A DNA stretch of 64,000 nt from the NCBI RefSeq assembly GCF_036226465.1, contig NZ_CP108476.1, positions 6,262,001 through 6,326,000 on the forward strand. The letters run 5' to 3'. This DNA is from Kitasatospora sp. NBC_01250. GTDB lineage: Bacteria; Actinomycetota; Actinomycetes; Streptomycetales; Streptomycetaceae. The translations under genes were made by a program, and so were the position numbers. The notes beneath the pieces are model-generated. The model was given only the letters and a program-made list of their open reading frames with translations, ran no database searches and was not told where the DNA came from. Below are positions 43,180 through 52,047 of this stretch, piece by piece; positions within the stretch are counted from its first letter, which is position 1, and every line of letters starts with the position of its first letter.

Positions 43180-44712
43180 TCAGCCCGCCGGAGCGAGCGG
43201 CTCGGCAGCTGCCGACTCGGGCTCGGCGGTGAGCTGCGGCTGGCCGGCCGCCCGGCTGAGCAGCCAGGCGGCGACGAGTCCGCCGAGCAGGACGGCCACC
43301 GCGCCGATCAGCTGGCTGCTGGTCAGGCTGTCCGCGAAGGCGCTGCGGACCTGGTGCTGGTGGCCGGCGTCCGGGCCGGCGGCGGCGAGCGCGTCCGGCA
43401 GCGAGCGGGCCGCCGTGTGCGGGAACCCCGAGGGCAGTGAGGAGGCGAAGCCGGCGGTGAGCACCGCGCCGAGCACCGCGACACCGAGCGAGTTGCCCAG
43501 CTCGCTGAGCGTGCCCATCAGGCCGGAGCCGAGGCCGGCCTTCTCCGGCGGGATCGAGGACATCACCGCGGTGGCCATGGTGGGCTGCGAGCAGGCGACA
43601 CCGGTGCCCATCAGCACCAGGCCGAGCAGGATGCCCGGGTAGGAGCCGTTGCGGCCGAACTCGGCGATCGCGGCCAGACCGGCGGCCAGCAGGCCCAGGC
43701 CTCCGGCGATCGCGAACGGCGGCTTGAGCTTCGTGGTCAGTCGCATGCCGATGCCGGTGAAGTTGAGCGCGACGACGGTCAGCGCCATCGGGGCGGTGCG
43801 CAGGCCGGCGGCGAGCGGACCGTAGCCGAGCACGAACTGCAGGTGCTCGGTCAGCAGGAAGAGCGAGCCGCCCAGGCCGAAGGCGACCAGGATGCCGCCG
43901 GAGACCGCGCCCCGGAAGCGGGCGTTGCGGAAGAAGGAGAGGTCCAGCAGGGGGTGTTCGACCCGGCGCTCCCAGAGCACGAAGAGCAGCAGCAGGAGCA
44001 GGCCGAGGCCGGCGGGCAGCAGGGTGCGCGGGGAGGTCCAGCCGATGCCGGGGCCCTGGATGATCGCGTACACCACCCCGACCAGACCCGCGATGGACAG
44101 CACCGCGCCGAGCAGGTCGGGGGAGTCGCCGCGCGGGTCCTTGGACTCGGGCACCAGCTTGGCGATGGCGACCAGGCCCAGCGCCGCGACCGGCAGGTTG
44201 ACCAGGAAGACCGAGCCCCACCAGAAGTGGTTGAGCAGCAGGCCGCCGAGCACCGGGCCGAGGGCGAAGCCGAGGGAGGCGATGGCGCTCCAGACGGTGA
44301 TGGCCTTGGGCTGCTCCTCGGCGTCGAAGGTGCGCACGATGATGGCCAGGCTGGTGGCCAGCAGCAGGCTGCCGCCGACGCCCATGCCCGCGCGGGCGGC
44401 GATCAGCTGCCCGGGGCTGCCGGCCAGGGCCGCGCCGAGCGAGCCGACCCCGAACAGCGCGAGTCCGAGCAGCTGCACCTTCTTGCGGCCGTACCGGTCG
44501 GCGAGCCCGCCGGCGGCGATCAGCAGGCCGGCCTGGGCGAGCGAGTAGGCGCCGATGATCCACTGGGTCTGCGCCGTGGTCGCGCCCAACTCCTCGGTCA
44601 GGGAGGGGATCGCCACGTTGAGGATGGTGTTGTCCAGAATCACGACGAGTTGTGCGAGGCAGATGACCGCGAGGATCACCCACCGGTCCTGCCTGCGCTC
44701 CACCTGGGGCAT
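43180..44712 (-). CDS. DHA2-family MFS drug exporter (14 spans)
   Basis: 510 aa from ATG at 44712. It belongs to the EmrB/QacA proton-antiport group. Family motifs are VVILDNTILNVAIPSL in span 1, the loop 2-3 motif GGLADRYGRKKVQ, and GVGGSLLLATSLAIIV in the antiporter region. Fourteen hydrophobic segments can be counted. It exports lipophilic drugs or dyes across the plasma membrane; the substrate is not predictable. Repeated TACGNCGTA-like sites in the 96-bp upstream spacer and a downstream TetR gene indicate inducible control. Confidence 0.93.
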   Translation of the reverse strand: MPQVERRQDRWVILAVICLAQLVVILDNTILNVAIPSLTEELGATTAQTQWIIGAYSLAQAGLLIAAGGLADRYGRKKVQLLGLALFGVGSLGAALAGSPGQLIAARAGMGVGGSLLLATSLAIIVRTFDAEEQPKAITVWSAIASLGFALGPVLGGLLLNHFWWGSVFLVNLPVAALGLVAIAKLVPESKDPRGDSPDLLGAVLSIAGLVGVVYAIIQGPGIGWTSPRTLLPAGLGLLLLLLFVLWERRVEHPLLDLSFFRNARFRGAVSGGILVAFGLGGSLFLLTEHLQFVLGYGPLAAGLRTAPMALTVVALNFTGIGMRLTTKLKPPFAIAGGLGLLAAGLAAIAEFGRNGSYPGILLGLVLMGTGVACSQPTMATAVMSSIPPEKAGLGSGLMGTLSELGNSLGVAVLGAVLTAGFASSLPSGFPHTAARSLPDALAAAGPDAGHQHQVRSAFADSLTSSQLIGAVAVLLGGLVAAWLLSRAAGQPQLTAEPESAAAEPLAPAG

Positions 44713-44728
44713 TCCTGCTCCGCTCCTG

Positions 44729-44755
44729 TACGGCGTATATGACTTCTACAGCGTA
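44729..44755. promoter_or_regulatory. Two TACGNCGTA-type sites upstream of the DHA2 exporter
   Basis: TACGGCGTA (44729-44737) is a perfect odd palindrome and TACAGCGTA (44747-44755) a one-base variant, 18 bp apart start to start and 17-43 bp before the ATG. They are candidate operators for the TetR at 42343 or the GntR-TetR protein at 44809. Confidence 0.5.
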
Positions 44756-44808
44756 TAAGAACGGGCCGGTGGAGCGCCACCCGGATTTCCGGAGTCCGTG
44801 GGGCCGCG

Positions 44809-45873
44809 TCAGTCCGCCCGGGCGGCCGGCGGTTCGAGGAGCAGGGCGAGCCCGTCGAGGAGCCGGGCCAGTGCGAACTCGAAGAGCTGGTCGAGGTCGA
44901 AGTCGAAGTTGTCCTCCCCGGTCTCGATGTCCAGCTCGGCGAGCAGGGCGCCGAAGACCGGGTACTGGCCGCTGCCGAAGGTGGCCGCCAGGTTGGCCTC
45001 CTGGGACTGCATCCACTCCTCGTCGGTCAGCGTGCTGTTCGCGTGGTCGCGGGCCTGGGCCTCCAGGTTGACGGCGATGCCGCGGACGAAGGCGAACATC
45101 GTGATGTGGAGGTAGAGCCGGGTGGTCGGCGGGAGGCCGAAGCCCTGGACGCTGCTGAGCACCCACTCGCCGTGCCGCAGTGCGGCGGGCAGGGGGGTGG
45201 GCCGGGTGAGCGAGATCGTGCCGGCCAGCCAGGGGTGGCGGCGGAAGATCGACCACTGCAGGTGGGCCAGTGCGGCCAGCCGGGGGCGCCAGCCGGTGAG
45301 GTCGGCGGGCGGGAGCGGTACGCGGCCGATCACGGTGTCGGCCATCAGGTCGCTCAGCTCCTCCTTGCTCGCCACGTGGCGGTACAACGCCATGGGGGCG
45401 ACGCCGAGTTCGGCGGCGACCCGGCGCATGGTCACGGGGGCCAGGCCCTCGGCGTCGGCGATGGTGATGGCGGCCTGGATGATCCGCTCGCGGGTCAGCT
45501 GCTGGTCGCCGCCGCGCGCCTCCCGTCGCCGTGGGCGGGCGGGTGCGGGTGCGGGTGCGGTGGTGGGCGTGGGGGAGGGGGCGACGTCGGGCGTGGTGGC
45601 GGGCTCGGGTGCGGCGGCGGGCACGACGGTGGCGGCCGGCCGCGCGGGCAGCGGGTCGGCGACCACCGTGCCCGCGCCGGGGCGGGAGTGGACCAGGCCC
45701 TCCTGGCGCAGGGTCGCCAGCACCTTGGTGGCGGTGGCCATCGCCACGCCCCACTCCTGGGTGATCGCGCGGGTGGACGGCACCCGCGCGCCGGGCTTCA
45801 GGGTGCCGGCGGCGATCCGCCCCCGCAGCTCCGCAGCGATCCGCAGGTAGGGCGGTGCGTCAGGGGTGGCCAT
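44809..45873 (-). CDS. GntR-TetR fusion transcriptional regulator
   Basis: 354 aa from ATG at 45873 with AGGAGAG upstream. Residues 1-72 are a complete GntR winged helix (YLRIAAELRGRIAAGTLKPGARVPSTRAITQEWGVAMATATKVLATLRQEGLVHSRPGAGTVV). A 45-residue Ala/Pro/Thr linker follows. From about 123 there is a TetR HTH (LTRERIIQAAITIADAEGLAPVTMRRVAAELGVAPMALYRHVASKEELSDLMAD) and a TetR_C_1 ligand domain ending in an acidic region. Two DNA-binding domains in one chain may read a composite operator. It diverges from the exporter at 46075, its likely target. Confidence 0.9.
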   Translation of the reverse strand: MATPDAPPYLRIAAELRGRIAAGTLKPGARVPSTRAITQEWGVAMATATKVLATLRQEGLVHSRPGAGTVVADPLPARPAATVVPAAAPEPATTPDVAPSPTPTTAPAPAPARPRRREARGGDQQLTRERIIQAAITIADAEGLAPVTMRRVAAELGVAPMALYRHVASKEELSDLMADTVIGRVPLPPADLTGWRPRLAALAHLQWSIFRRHPWLAGTISLTRPTPLPAALRHGEWVLSSVQGFGLPPTTRLYLHITMFAFVRGIAVNLEAQARDHANSTLTDEEWMQSQEANLAATFGSGQYPVFGALLAELDIETGEDNFDFDLDQLFEFALARLLDGLALLLEPPAARAD

Positions 45874-45918
45874 GGGTTCTCTCCTCGCCATTCGTGCTGC
45901 CTTCTCCGTCGAGTGTAC

Positions 45919-45928
45919 TAGTGCACTA
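45919..45928. promoter_or_regulatory. Perfect 10-bp palindrome TAGTGCACTA, candidate GntR-type site
   Basis: The palindrome is nested in GTGTACTAGTGCAC (45914-45927), which is itself palindromic apart from one pair. It lies 46-55 bp upstream of the GntR-TetR start, where an autoregulatory site would be expected. Confidence 0.4.
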
Positions 45929-45994
45929 CTGGTGCTGGCCAAGCTGCCCTGTGCTGAACTCGTTAGGGCGACCGTTGCGCCGCGCACTGCACTA

Positions 45995-46034
45995 TGCGTA
46001 CCCTGTACGCATCGAAGCGCGTACGTCGTACGCG
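45995..46034. promoter_or_regulatory. Two tandem perfect 17-bp operators upstream of the second exporter
   Basis: TGCGTAC-CCT-GTACGCA (45995-46011) and CGCGTAC-GTC-GTACGCG (46018-46034) share the core GCGTAC-N3-GTACGC, both perfect, with centres 23 bp apart. They lie 41-80 bp before the exporter ATG, over or just after a possible promoter TTGCGC-18-TACCCT (45975-46004). Architecture is typical of TetR operators. Confidence 0.75.
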
Positions 46035-46074
46035 TCGGCTCCTCGCCGCACCTGACCGCCCAGGGGGACAGCAG

Positions 46075-47649
46075 ATGGACACCCAGGAACGCCCGGCCCG
46101 CCCGGTCGGTGACACCGCACCCGCACCCGCCGCCACCCGTCGGGCCTGGATCGCGCTCGCGGTCCTGCTGCTGCCGCTGCTGCTCGTCTCGATGGACGTC
46201 TCGGTGCTCTACTTCGCCGTGCCGTTCATCAGTCAGGACCTGCACCCGAGCAGCACCCAGCAGCTCTGGATCTTCGACATCTACGGCTTCGTGCTCTCCG
46301 GTCTGCTGATCACCATGGGCGCGCTCGGCGACCGGATCGGCCGCCGCCGGCTGCTGCTGATCGGCGCCCTGGCCTTCGGCGCCGCCTCCACCCTGGCGGC
46401 CTACGCGGGTGGCGCGGCCACCCTGATCGGCGCCCGCGCCGTGCTCGGCGTGGCGGGCGCCACCCTGATGCCCTCCACCCTCGGCCTGATCCGCAACCTG
46501 TTCCCCGACCCCGCCCAGCGCAGCAAGGCCATCGCCACCTGGACCGCGGTGACCAGCGGTGGGGTCGCGGTCGGACCGGTGCTCAGCGGCATCCTGCTGG
46601 AGCACTTCTGGTGGGGCTCGGTCTTCCTGATCAACCTGCCGGCGATGGCGCTGCTGCTGGTGCTCGGCCCGATCCTGGTGCCCGAGACGCCGCGCCGCCG
46701 GGACGGCCGCTTCGACCTGGTGAGCGCCGTGCTCTCGCTGGCCGCGATCCTGTCGCTGGTCTACGGCGTCAAGGAGCTGGCCCGCAACGGGTTCCAGCCG
46801 CTGCCGCCGGTCGCGATCCTGGTCGGCGCGGTGCTCGGGGCGGTCTTCGTGCGCCGTCAGCGCAACCACCCCTACCCGCTGATCGACCTGGTGCTGGTGC
46901 GCAGCCGGGCCTTCTCCGCCTCGGTCGCGATGAACGTGCTGGCCATGTTCGCGCTGGTCGGGATGGCTATCTACCTCACCCAGTACCTCCAACTGGTGCT
47001 CGCCATGAGCACTTTGCGGGCCGCGCTGTGGAGCGTGCTGCCCAGCCTCCTGGTCGGCGCGGTGGCTCCGGTGGCAGCCTCGCTCGGCCGGCGGTTCGGG
47101 CCCGGCCCGGTGGTGGCGGGTGGATTCGCCGTGATGCTGCCCGGGTTCGCCCTGCTGGCGCTGGTGACCCCCCACTCGCCGCTCTGGCTGCTGCTGGTCG
47201 CCGCCAGTTTCTACGCCTGCGGTGCGGTCGGCGTGATGTCGCAGGTCAGTGAGGTGGTGATGGCCGCGGCGCCGGCCGAACGGGCAGGTGCGGCAGCCGG
47301 GTTGCTGGAGTCGGGCACCGAGCTGGGCGGCGCGCTCGGGATGGCGCTGCTGGGCAGCATCGGCACGGCGCTCTACCGCTCGGACATCCGCGGCCTGCTG
47401 CCGGCCGGTCTGCCGGGCAACCTGCTCGGCCCGGTGCGCGACTCGCTCGGCGGGGCCGACGTGGTGGCCGGGCAGCTGCCGGGCGGGCTCTCGCACGAGG
47501 TGCTCGCGGCGGCCCGGCAGGCGTTCACCAGTGGCATGCAGGGTGCGGCGATCGGTGCCGCGGTGCTGATGGCGCTGGGCGCGGTGCTCGCGGCGGTGCT
47601 GCTGCGCGGGGTGCGGGTCGGCGCCCCGGCTCCGGTCCAGCAGGACTGA
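46075..47649 (+). CDS. MFS drug exporter (DHA2-like)
   Basis: 524 aa from ATG at 46075 with CAGGGGGA upstream. Signatures are LLVSMDVSVLYFAVPFI, MGALGDRIGRRRLLL and GVAGATLMPSTLGLIRNLF. About fourteen spans are present. The group is close to SmvA/QacA-type exporters of cationic drugs (TAVTSGGVAVGPVLSGILLEHFWWGSVFLINLP). It is divergent from the GntR-TetR regulator and preceded by two tandem palindromes, so it is likely to be repressed until ligand binds. A terminator hairpin follows. Confidence 0.93.
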   Translation: MDTQERPARPVGDTAPAPAATRRAWIALAVLLLPLLLVSMDVSVLYFAVPFISQDLHPSSTQQLWIFDIYGFVLSGLLITMGALGDRIGRRRLLLIGALAFGAASTLAAYAGGAATLIGARAVLGVAGATLMPSTLGLIRNLFPDPAQRSKAIATWTAVTSGGVAVGPVLSGILLEHFWWGSVFLINLPAMALLLVLGPILVPETPRRRDGRFDLVSAVLSLAAILSLVYGVKELARNGFQPLPPVAILVGAVLGAVFVRRQRNHPYPLIDLVLVRSRAFSASVAMNVLAMFALVGMAIYLTQYLQLVLAMSTLRAALWSVLPSLLVGAVAPVAASLGRRFGPGPVVAGGFAVMLPGFALLALVTPHSPLWLLLVAASFYACGAVGVMSQVSEVVMAAAPAERAGAAAGLLESGTELGGALGMALLGSIGTALYRSDIRGLLPAGLPGNLLGPVRDSLGGADVVAGQLPGGLSHEVLAAARQAFTSGMQGAAIGAAVLMALGAVLAAVLLRGVRVGAPAPVQQD

Positions 47650-47664
47650 CCGGCACGAACACCG

Positions 47665-47694
47665 GGTGGGGGTGCCGAAGTCGGCACCCCCACC
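47665..47694. terminator. Bidirectional hairpin between exporter and acylase genes
   Basis: GGTGGGGGTGCCGA / TCGGCACCCCCACC is a perfect 14-bp stem between two converging genes, 15 bp after the exporter stop and 7 bp beyond the acylase stop. Confidence 0.8.
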
Positions 47695-47701
47695 AGGCAT
47701 G

Positions 47702-50530
47702 TCAGCGGTGCGAGGGGAACTCCACCACCTGCTGGTAGGTCGGCCGGTTCTGCCAGCTGATCTTGCCGTCGGTCACCCCGCCCAGCGGACGCTGGATGAT
47801 GGTGTCGGCGCACCACTGGTCGCCCGCCGCGCAGTCGCTGTCCCCGGGGTAGACCTGGGCCGGCGTCTCGGCCGCCGCCTGCTGGAGGGTGTCGAGCAGC
47901 ACCGTCCGACAGGCCGTCAGACTGCCACCGCCGCAGAAGGGCTGGGCCAGCGGATCGGTCACCGGCTCGCCGAGCACCGAGCGCAGGTCCTTGTCCAGGT
48001 AGCTCCACCAGCCGTACTGGAACGACGAACCCTTGTGCGGGATCGACTCGTTGGCGCTCACCGAACCACCGCCGACCGGGCCGGTCTGGCCGCCGGAGGG
48101 CGATTCGTTGATCTGCAGCGCGCCGGTCAGCGCGCTGAACAGCTGGTCGCCGAGCCCGGGGTGCATCACCCCGTCGGCGACCAGCGGCCACCAGGCGTCC
48201 ATGATCCGGATGGCGTCGGCGTCGGTGTAGGTCTGGCTGCCCGCGGTGGTCTCGGTCCGCTTCGATCCGGCCGCCTGCCAGGCCGACAGCTCGGCGACCA
48301 CCGGGGCGAGGTTCGGATCGGTCACCGGAGCGCTGTCGATCACCTGGAGCAGCTTGGGCAGCACGTCCTCACCGCGCAGGTCGGTGACCGCCGCGTCCTC
48401 CATCGCCTGGGTGAGCGAGGCGCGGGTCACCTTGCCGCCCGCCACCAGCGCCTTCACCCGCGAGTCCAGCAGGTTGGCCCGGTACACCGGTCCGTTGCCG
48501 TAGCCGGCCGAACCGTAGTCCTGGGCCTGTTTGTTGTTCCAGGAGACGTAGTAGTCCTGGTCCACCGACTGCGGGTGCTGGGCGGGCGGGGTGTACTGCG
48601 CGGTGTTCGTCGCGGGGTCGAACCCCTGCCACTCGTAGGCGGGTTCGGCCATGACCGGCAGGCCGGGGTCGACCACCGGCGAACGCACGGGGTTGCTGCC
48701 GGAGTTGTAGTAGGCGATGTGCTGGTCGTCGGCGTAGAACCAGTTGAAGGCGTAGTTGATGTTCTGGGCGGCCTGCTGGAAGCTCGCCGGATCGTGCACC
48801 GCGCCAGGGTCGTTGAGCATCTGGAAGCCGATGATCGAGTCGGCCTCGTGCTGGTAGGTGGAGCGCAGCGAGGTGAAGGCGACGGGCTTGCCGCCGACCG
48901 TGCCGCGGGCCGTCACCAGCCCGTAGTCGGATCTGTACATCACCAGCGAGTAGGAGCCGGCCGGCGTGGAGTCGGCGGTGGTCGGCGCCCAGGAGTCCTG
49001 CTGCACCAGCTTGTCGAAGGGCGTGCAGACGCCGTGGTAGAGGTAGGACTGGGCGGCCAGGGTGACCGGCGAGCCGTCGGTGGTGCACAGCGGCACGGCG
49101 TAGGTGTCGGTGATGTCCTGGCCGGCCGAGGTGGCGCTCCAGGCGTAGTCCTGGCCGCGGCCCAGCTCCACGTAGAAGCTCAGGCCGGCGAAGGCGGCGC
49201 CGCGCGCGCTGATCCCGGGGCCCTGCAACTCCTCCAGCATCAGCAGCTGCGGCGCGAAGTAGCCGGTCTGCGGGCCGAAGACGGCCACCGGGTGTCCGCT
49301 GGCGGTGTCCTTGCCGGAGACCAGCAGGGCGTTCGACATGCCGTGCTTGGCGGTCAGCAGGTTGCCCGGCAGCACGCCGGGGGCCGCGGTGGTGCTGCTG
49401 GTGGCCGAGCCGGTCGCGTCGTAGATCAGCTGCTCGGGGACGACCGAGCCGGGGTCGGGCATCGCCACGCCCTGCGGGTCGGCGGGCGGCAGCGCGTAGG
49501 GGAACGACTGCCCGTCGTGCAGCGTGGTGACCGCCTCCGGGTCGTTGGCCTCGCGCAGCGACTGCCACACCTGGTCGCCGACCGCCGTGCCGTAGCGCGC
49601 CTCGGCGGCCTGCTTGACCTCGGCCGACTGCAGCTGTCCGCCGCCGCCGGAGCCGAACAGCGCGCCGATCACCGAGGCGAGGGCGACCAGGTCGGTCAGC
49701 TTGAACGGCTGGATCGAACCGGCGTTGGTGATCGCGTTGATCTGCCCGGTCAGGTCGTACTCGCCGGGGAAGGTCCGGCTGTTGTACGCCTGGGTGATGT
49801 ACTGGTTGATGCCGTCGATGTAGGCCTGCGCGTCGGCCAGCGCCTGCTGGGCGCGCGGGCCCTCCTGCGAGATGGCGTCGATCTGCTGCTGCAGCTCGTC
49901 CTCGGTGTACGGCGCGGCCTGCCAGAAGCTCTGCTCCAGCTGGCGGTTGGCCGCCGCGCCGCCCGCGAAGCCGGACAGCTCGCCGCGGCCCACGTGGCGG
50001 AACAGGTCCATCACCCAGAGCCGGTCCTGCGCGGCGGCGTAACCCGCCCCGAACTCGGTGCCGTAGCGCGTGGTGCCGGTGACGTGCGGGACCCCGGTGG
50101 CCTTGTCGCGCACGATGGTGACGTCCGGGCGCGGGCTGATGCTGCTGGCCATCTGGTCGGCCGGCACGCCGAACGAGGAGTCGTTGAAGAAGTCGCCCAA
50201 CTGGGCGTCGGTGAGGCCGGGATAGGCGGAGGCGAGCGAGGCGTACGGACCGAGCTGGTCGTCGGTGTGCGCCGGGCGGGTGCCGAAGAGCTTGTTGCCG
50301 ATGATGTCGGCCAGCGTCGCGTTGCCGTTCTCGCCGGGCGGCAGGATGTCGTTGCACTGGCCGCCGCAGTAGTCGGGCGCCGCGGCGGGCACGGCGGCCG
50401 GACGGGCGCCGGCCGAGGCCGCGCCCGGCGAGGCGGCCAGCAGAGCGCCGGCCAGCAGGGCCGCGAGGGCGGCGGCCGGGAACCTGAGCCGTCTGGGCTT
50501 GCCCGGACGGCCGGAGCGGTGACGGGTCAT
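47702..50530 (-). CDS. Secreted penicillin acylase family (Ntn hydrolase) enzyme
   Basis: 942 aa from ATG at 50530 with GAGGAG upstream. A signal peptide spans 1-41 (basic start, LAALLAGALLAASPGAASA). The alpha chain contains TIVRDKATGVPHVTGTTRYGTEFGAGYAAAQDRLWVMDLFRHVGRGEL, the family N-terminal block. The autocatalytic nucleophile is probably Ser399 in KHGMSNALLVSGKDTASGHP, which becomes the beta-chain N-terminus. Four late cysteines (FCGGGSLTACRT, DSDCAAGDQWCAD) suggest disulfides outside the cell. Known substrates of relatives include beta-lactams, cyclic lipopeptides and acyl-homoserine lactones; which applies here is unknown. Confidence 0.92.
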   Translation of the reverse strand: MTRHRSGRPGKPRRLRFPAAALAALLAGALLAASPGAASAGARPAAVPAAAPDYCGGQCNDILPPGENGNATLADIIGNKLFGTRPAHTDDQLGPYASLASAYPGLTDAQLGDFFNDSSFGVPADQMASSISPRPDVTIVRDKATGVPHVTGTTRYGTEFGAGYAAAQDRLWVMDLFRHVGRGELSGFAGGAAANRQLEQSFWQAAPYTEDELQQQIDAISQEGPRAQQALADAQAYIDGINQYITQAYNSRTFPGEYDLTGQINAITNAGSIQPFKLTDLVALASVIGALFGSGGGGQLQSAEVKQAAEARYGTAVGDQVWQSLREANDPEAVTTLHDGQSFPYALPPADPQGVAMPDPGSVVPEQLIYDATGSATSSTTAAPGVLPGNLLTAKHGMSNALLVSGKDTASGHPVAVFGPQTGYFAPQLLMLEELQGPGISARGAAFAGLSFYVELGRGQDYAWSATSAGQDITDTYAVPLCTTDGSPVTLAAQSYLYHGVCTPFDKLVQQDSWAPTTADSTPAGSYSLVMYRSDYGLVTARGTVGGKPVAFTSLRSTYQHEADSIIGFQMLNDPGAVHDPASFQQAAQNINYAFNWFYADDQHIAYYNSGSNPVRSPVVDPGLPVMAEPAYEWQGFDPATNTAQYTPPAQHPQSVDQDYYVSWNNKQAQDYGSAGYGNGPVYRANLLDSRVKALVAGGKVTRASLTQAMEDAAVTDLRGEDVLPKLLQVIDSAPVTDPNLAPVVAELSAWQAAGSKRTETTAGSQTYTDADAIRIMDAWWPLVADGVMHPGLGDQLFSALTGALQINESPSGGQTGPVGGGSVSANESIPHKGSSFQYGWWSYLDKDLRSVLGEPVTDPLAQPFCGGGSLTACRTVLLDTLQQAAAETPAQVYPGDSDCAAGDQWCADTIIQRPLGGVTDGKISWQNRPTYQQVVEFPSHR

Positions 50531-50793
50531 GGGCGACTCCTCACGCTGGGGGGTGGGGAGTTGACCGTAAGTTGGTTACCGGCCGGTTGCCTAGCCGTGC
50601 CGCACCGAATTGTCATGATTGTTTGACATGGCGGAGGCAAACCTGAGCCCTGGCCGCGCAGGCTCGGCTTGACCGGGCCGGACCCGCCGTGGCGCAGCGG
50701 CGACCGGCGGCAGCGGCAAAGAGCTGGCCGCAGTTCGCCTGTTCGACAGATCCCTTTGGCCCAGCGCACGTTCGGCCCGGCAACAACCTAGGC

Positions 50794-52047
50794 ATGCGTG
50801 TCGCCCTCGTCACCGAGTCCTTCCCGCCCGAAGTCAACGGCGTCGCCCACAGCGTGCTCCGCACCGCCGAGCACCTGGTCCGGCGCGGCCACCAACCCCT
50901 GGTCATCACTCCCGCGCCGGCCCGCGGTTCGAGCTGCCCGGCGCACTCCTTCGGACCGGACGCCGCCCCGCTGCCGGTCGTGCGGATCCCCTCCGTCCCG
51001 TTGCCCGGCTACCCCCAGGTCCGCCTCGCGCTGCCCAGCTCCCGGCTGGCCGCGGCGCTCACCGCCCACCGGCCCGATCTGGTCCACCTGGCCAGCCCGT
51101 TCGTGCTCGGCGCCCGGGCGATGGCCGAGGCCGCCCGGCTGGGGCTGCCCGCCGTCGCCGTCTACCAGACCGACCTGGCCGGCTACGCCCAGGCCTACCG
51201 GGTCGGCGGCGGCCTCGGCGCCGCCACCGCCTGGCACCGGATCCGCACGGTGCACCGGGCCGCCGCCCGCACCCTGGCCCCCTCCACCCCCGCCGCCCAG
51301 GACCTGACGGCGCACGGCGTCCCGCGGGTGCACCTGTGGCCGCGCGGCGTGGACTCGCTGCGCTTCCACCCGCGCCACCGCGACCAGGCGTTGCGCCGTG
51401 CGCTGGCCCCCGGCGGCGAGGTGCTGGTCGGCTACGTGGGCCGGCTGGCGCCGGAGAAGCGGGTCGACCTGCTGGCGGGCGTCTGCGCGCTGCCCGGCGT
51501 GCGGCTGGTGATCGTCGGCGACGGGCCGAGCGCCGCCGCCCTGCGCACCGCGCTGCCCGGTGCGGTCTTCCTCGGCCGCCGCACCGGCGAGGAGCTCGCG
51601 CGCTGCTACGCGAGCCTGGACCTGTTCGTGCACACCGGTCCGCTGGAGACCTTCTGCCAGACCATCCAGGAGGCGATGGCCAGCGGCGTGCCGGTGATCG
51701 GCCCGGCCGCCGGCGGTCCGCTCGACCTGGTCGGCCACCGTCGCACCGGCCTGCTGGTGGCACCGCGCGACGGGCGGGCGGTGACCGAGGCGGTCGCCGA
51801 GCTGGCGGGCGACCCCGGGCGCCGGGCCGCCTACGGGCGGGCCGGGCGGGCGGACGTCACCGCGCGGACCTGGGAGGCGGTGGGGGACCTGCTGCTGCGG
51901 CACTACGCCGAGGTGCTGGCCGAGCACCGGGGCGAGGTGCTGGAGGTGGCCTCGGGCGCGACGCCCGGGCCCGCGCTGACGCCTGCCCCGGTACCCGCAC
52001 CCGCAGCCGTCCCCGCACCCGCCCCCGTCGAGGAGCAGCCGGCATGA
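50794..52047 (+). CDS. GT4 glycosyltransferase, mannosyltransferase-like
   Basis: 417 aa from ATG at 50794; no strong ribosome binding site is seen. RVALVTESFPPEVNGVAHSVLRTAEHLVRRGH is the N-terminal block of actinobacterial GDP-mannose-dependent mannosyltransferases (MgtA/PimB group). The GT-B donor site is VGYVGRLAPEKRVDLLAG and ETFCQTIQEAMASGVPVIGPAAGGPLDLV, including the EX7E motif. The last 35 residues are a Pro/Ala repeat tail. It is cytosolic or membrane-peripheral. It is first in a tightly overlapping three-gene operon, so a lipid glycan or glycolipid product is likely. Confidence 0.9.
   Translation: MRVALVTESFPPEVNGVAHSVLRTAEHLVRRGHQPLVITPAPARGSSCPAHSFGPDAAPLPVVRIPSVPLPGYPQVRLALPSSRLAAALTAHRPDLVHLASPFVLGARAMAEAARLGLPAVAVYQTDLAGYAQAYRVGGGLGAATAWHRIRTVHRAAARTLAPSTPAAQDLTAHGVPRVHLWPRGVDSLRFHPRHRDQALRRALAPGGEVLVGYVGRLAPEKRVDLLAGVCALPGVRLVIVGDGPSAAALRTALPGAVFLGRRTGEELARCYASLDLFVHTGPLETFCQTIQEAMASGVPVIGPAAGGPLDLVGHRRTGLLVAPRDGRAVTEAVAELAGDPGRRAAYGRAGRADVTARTWEAVGDLLLRHYAEVLAEHRGEVLEVASGATPGPALTPAPVPAPAAVPAPAPVEEQPA

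Noticed and set aside
44809-47700. 963-codon minus-strand frame continuing upstream of the GntR-TetR gene
   Set aside because: The part beyond 45873 is antisense to the MFS exporter and is low-complexity His/Gln/Arg text; the true start has a ribosome binding site and GntR motif.
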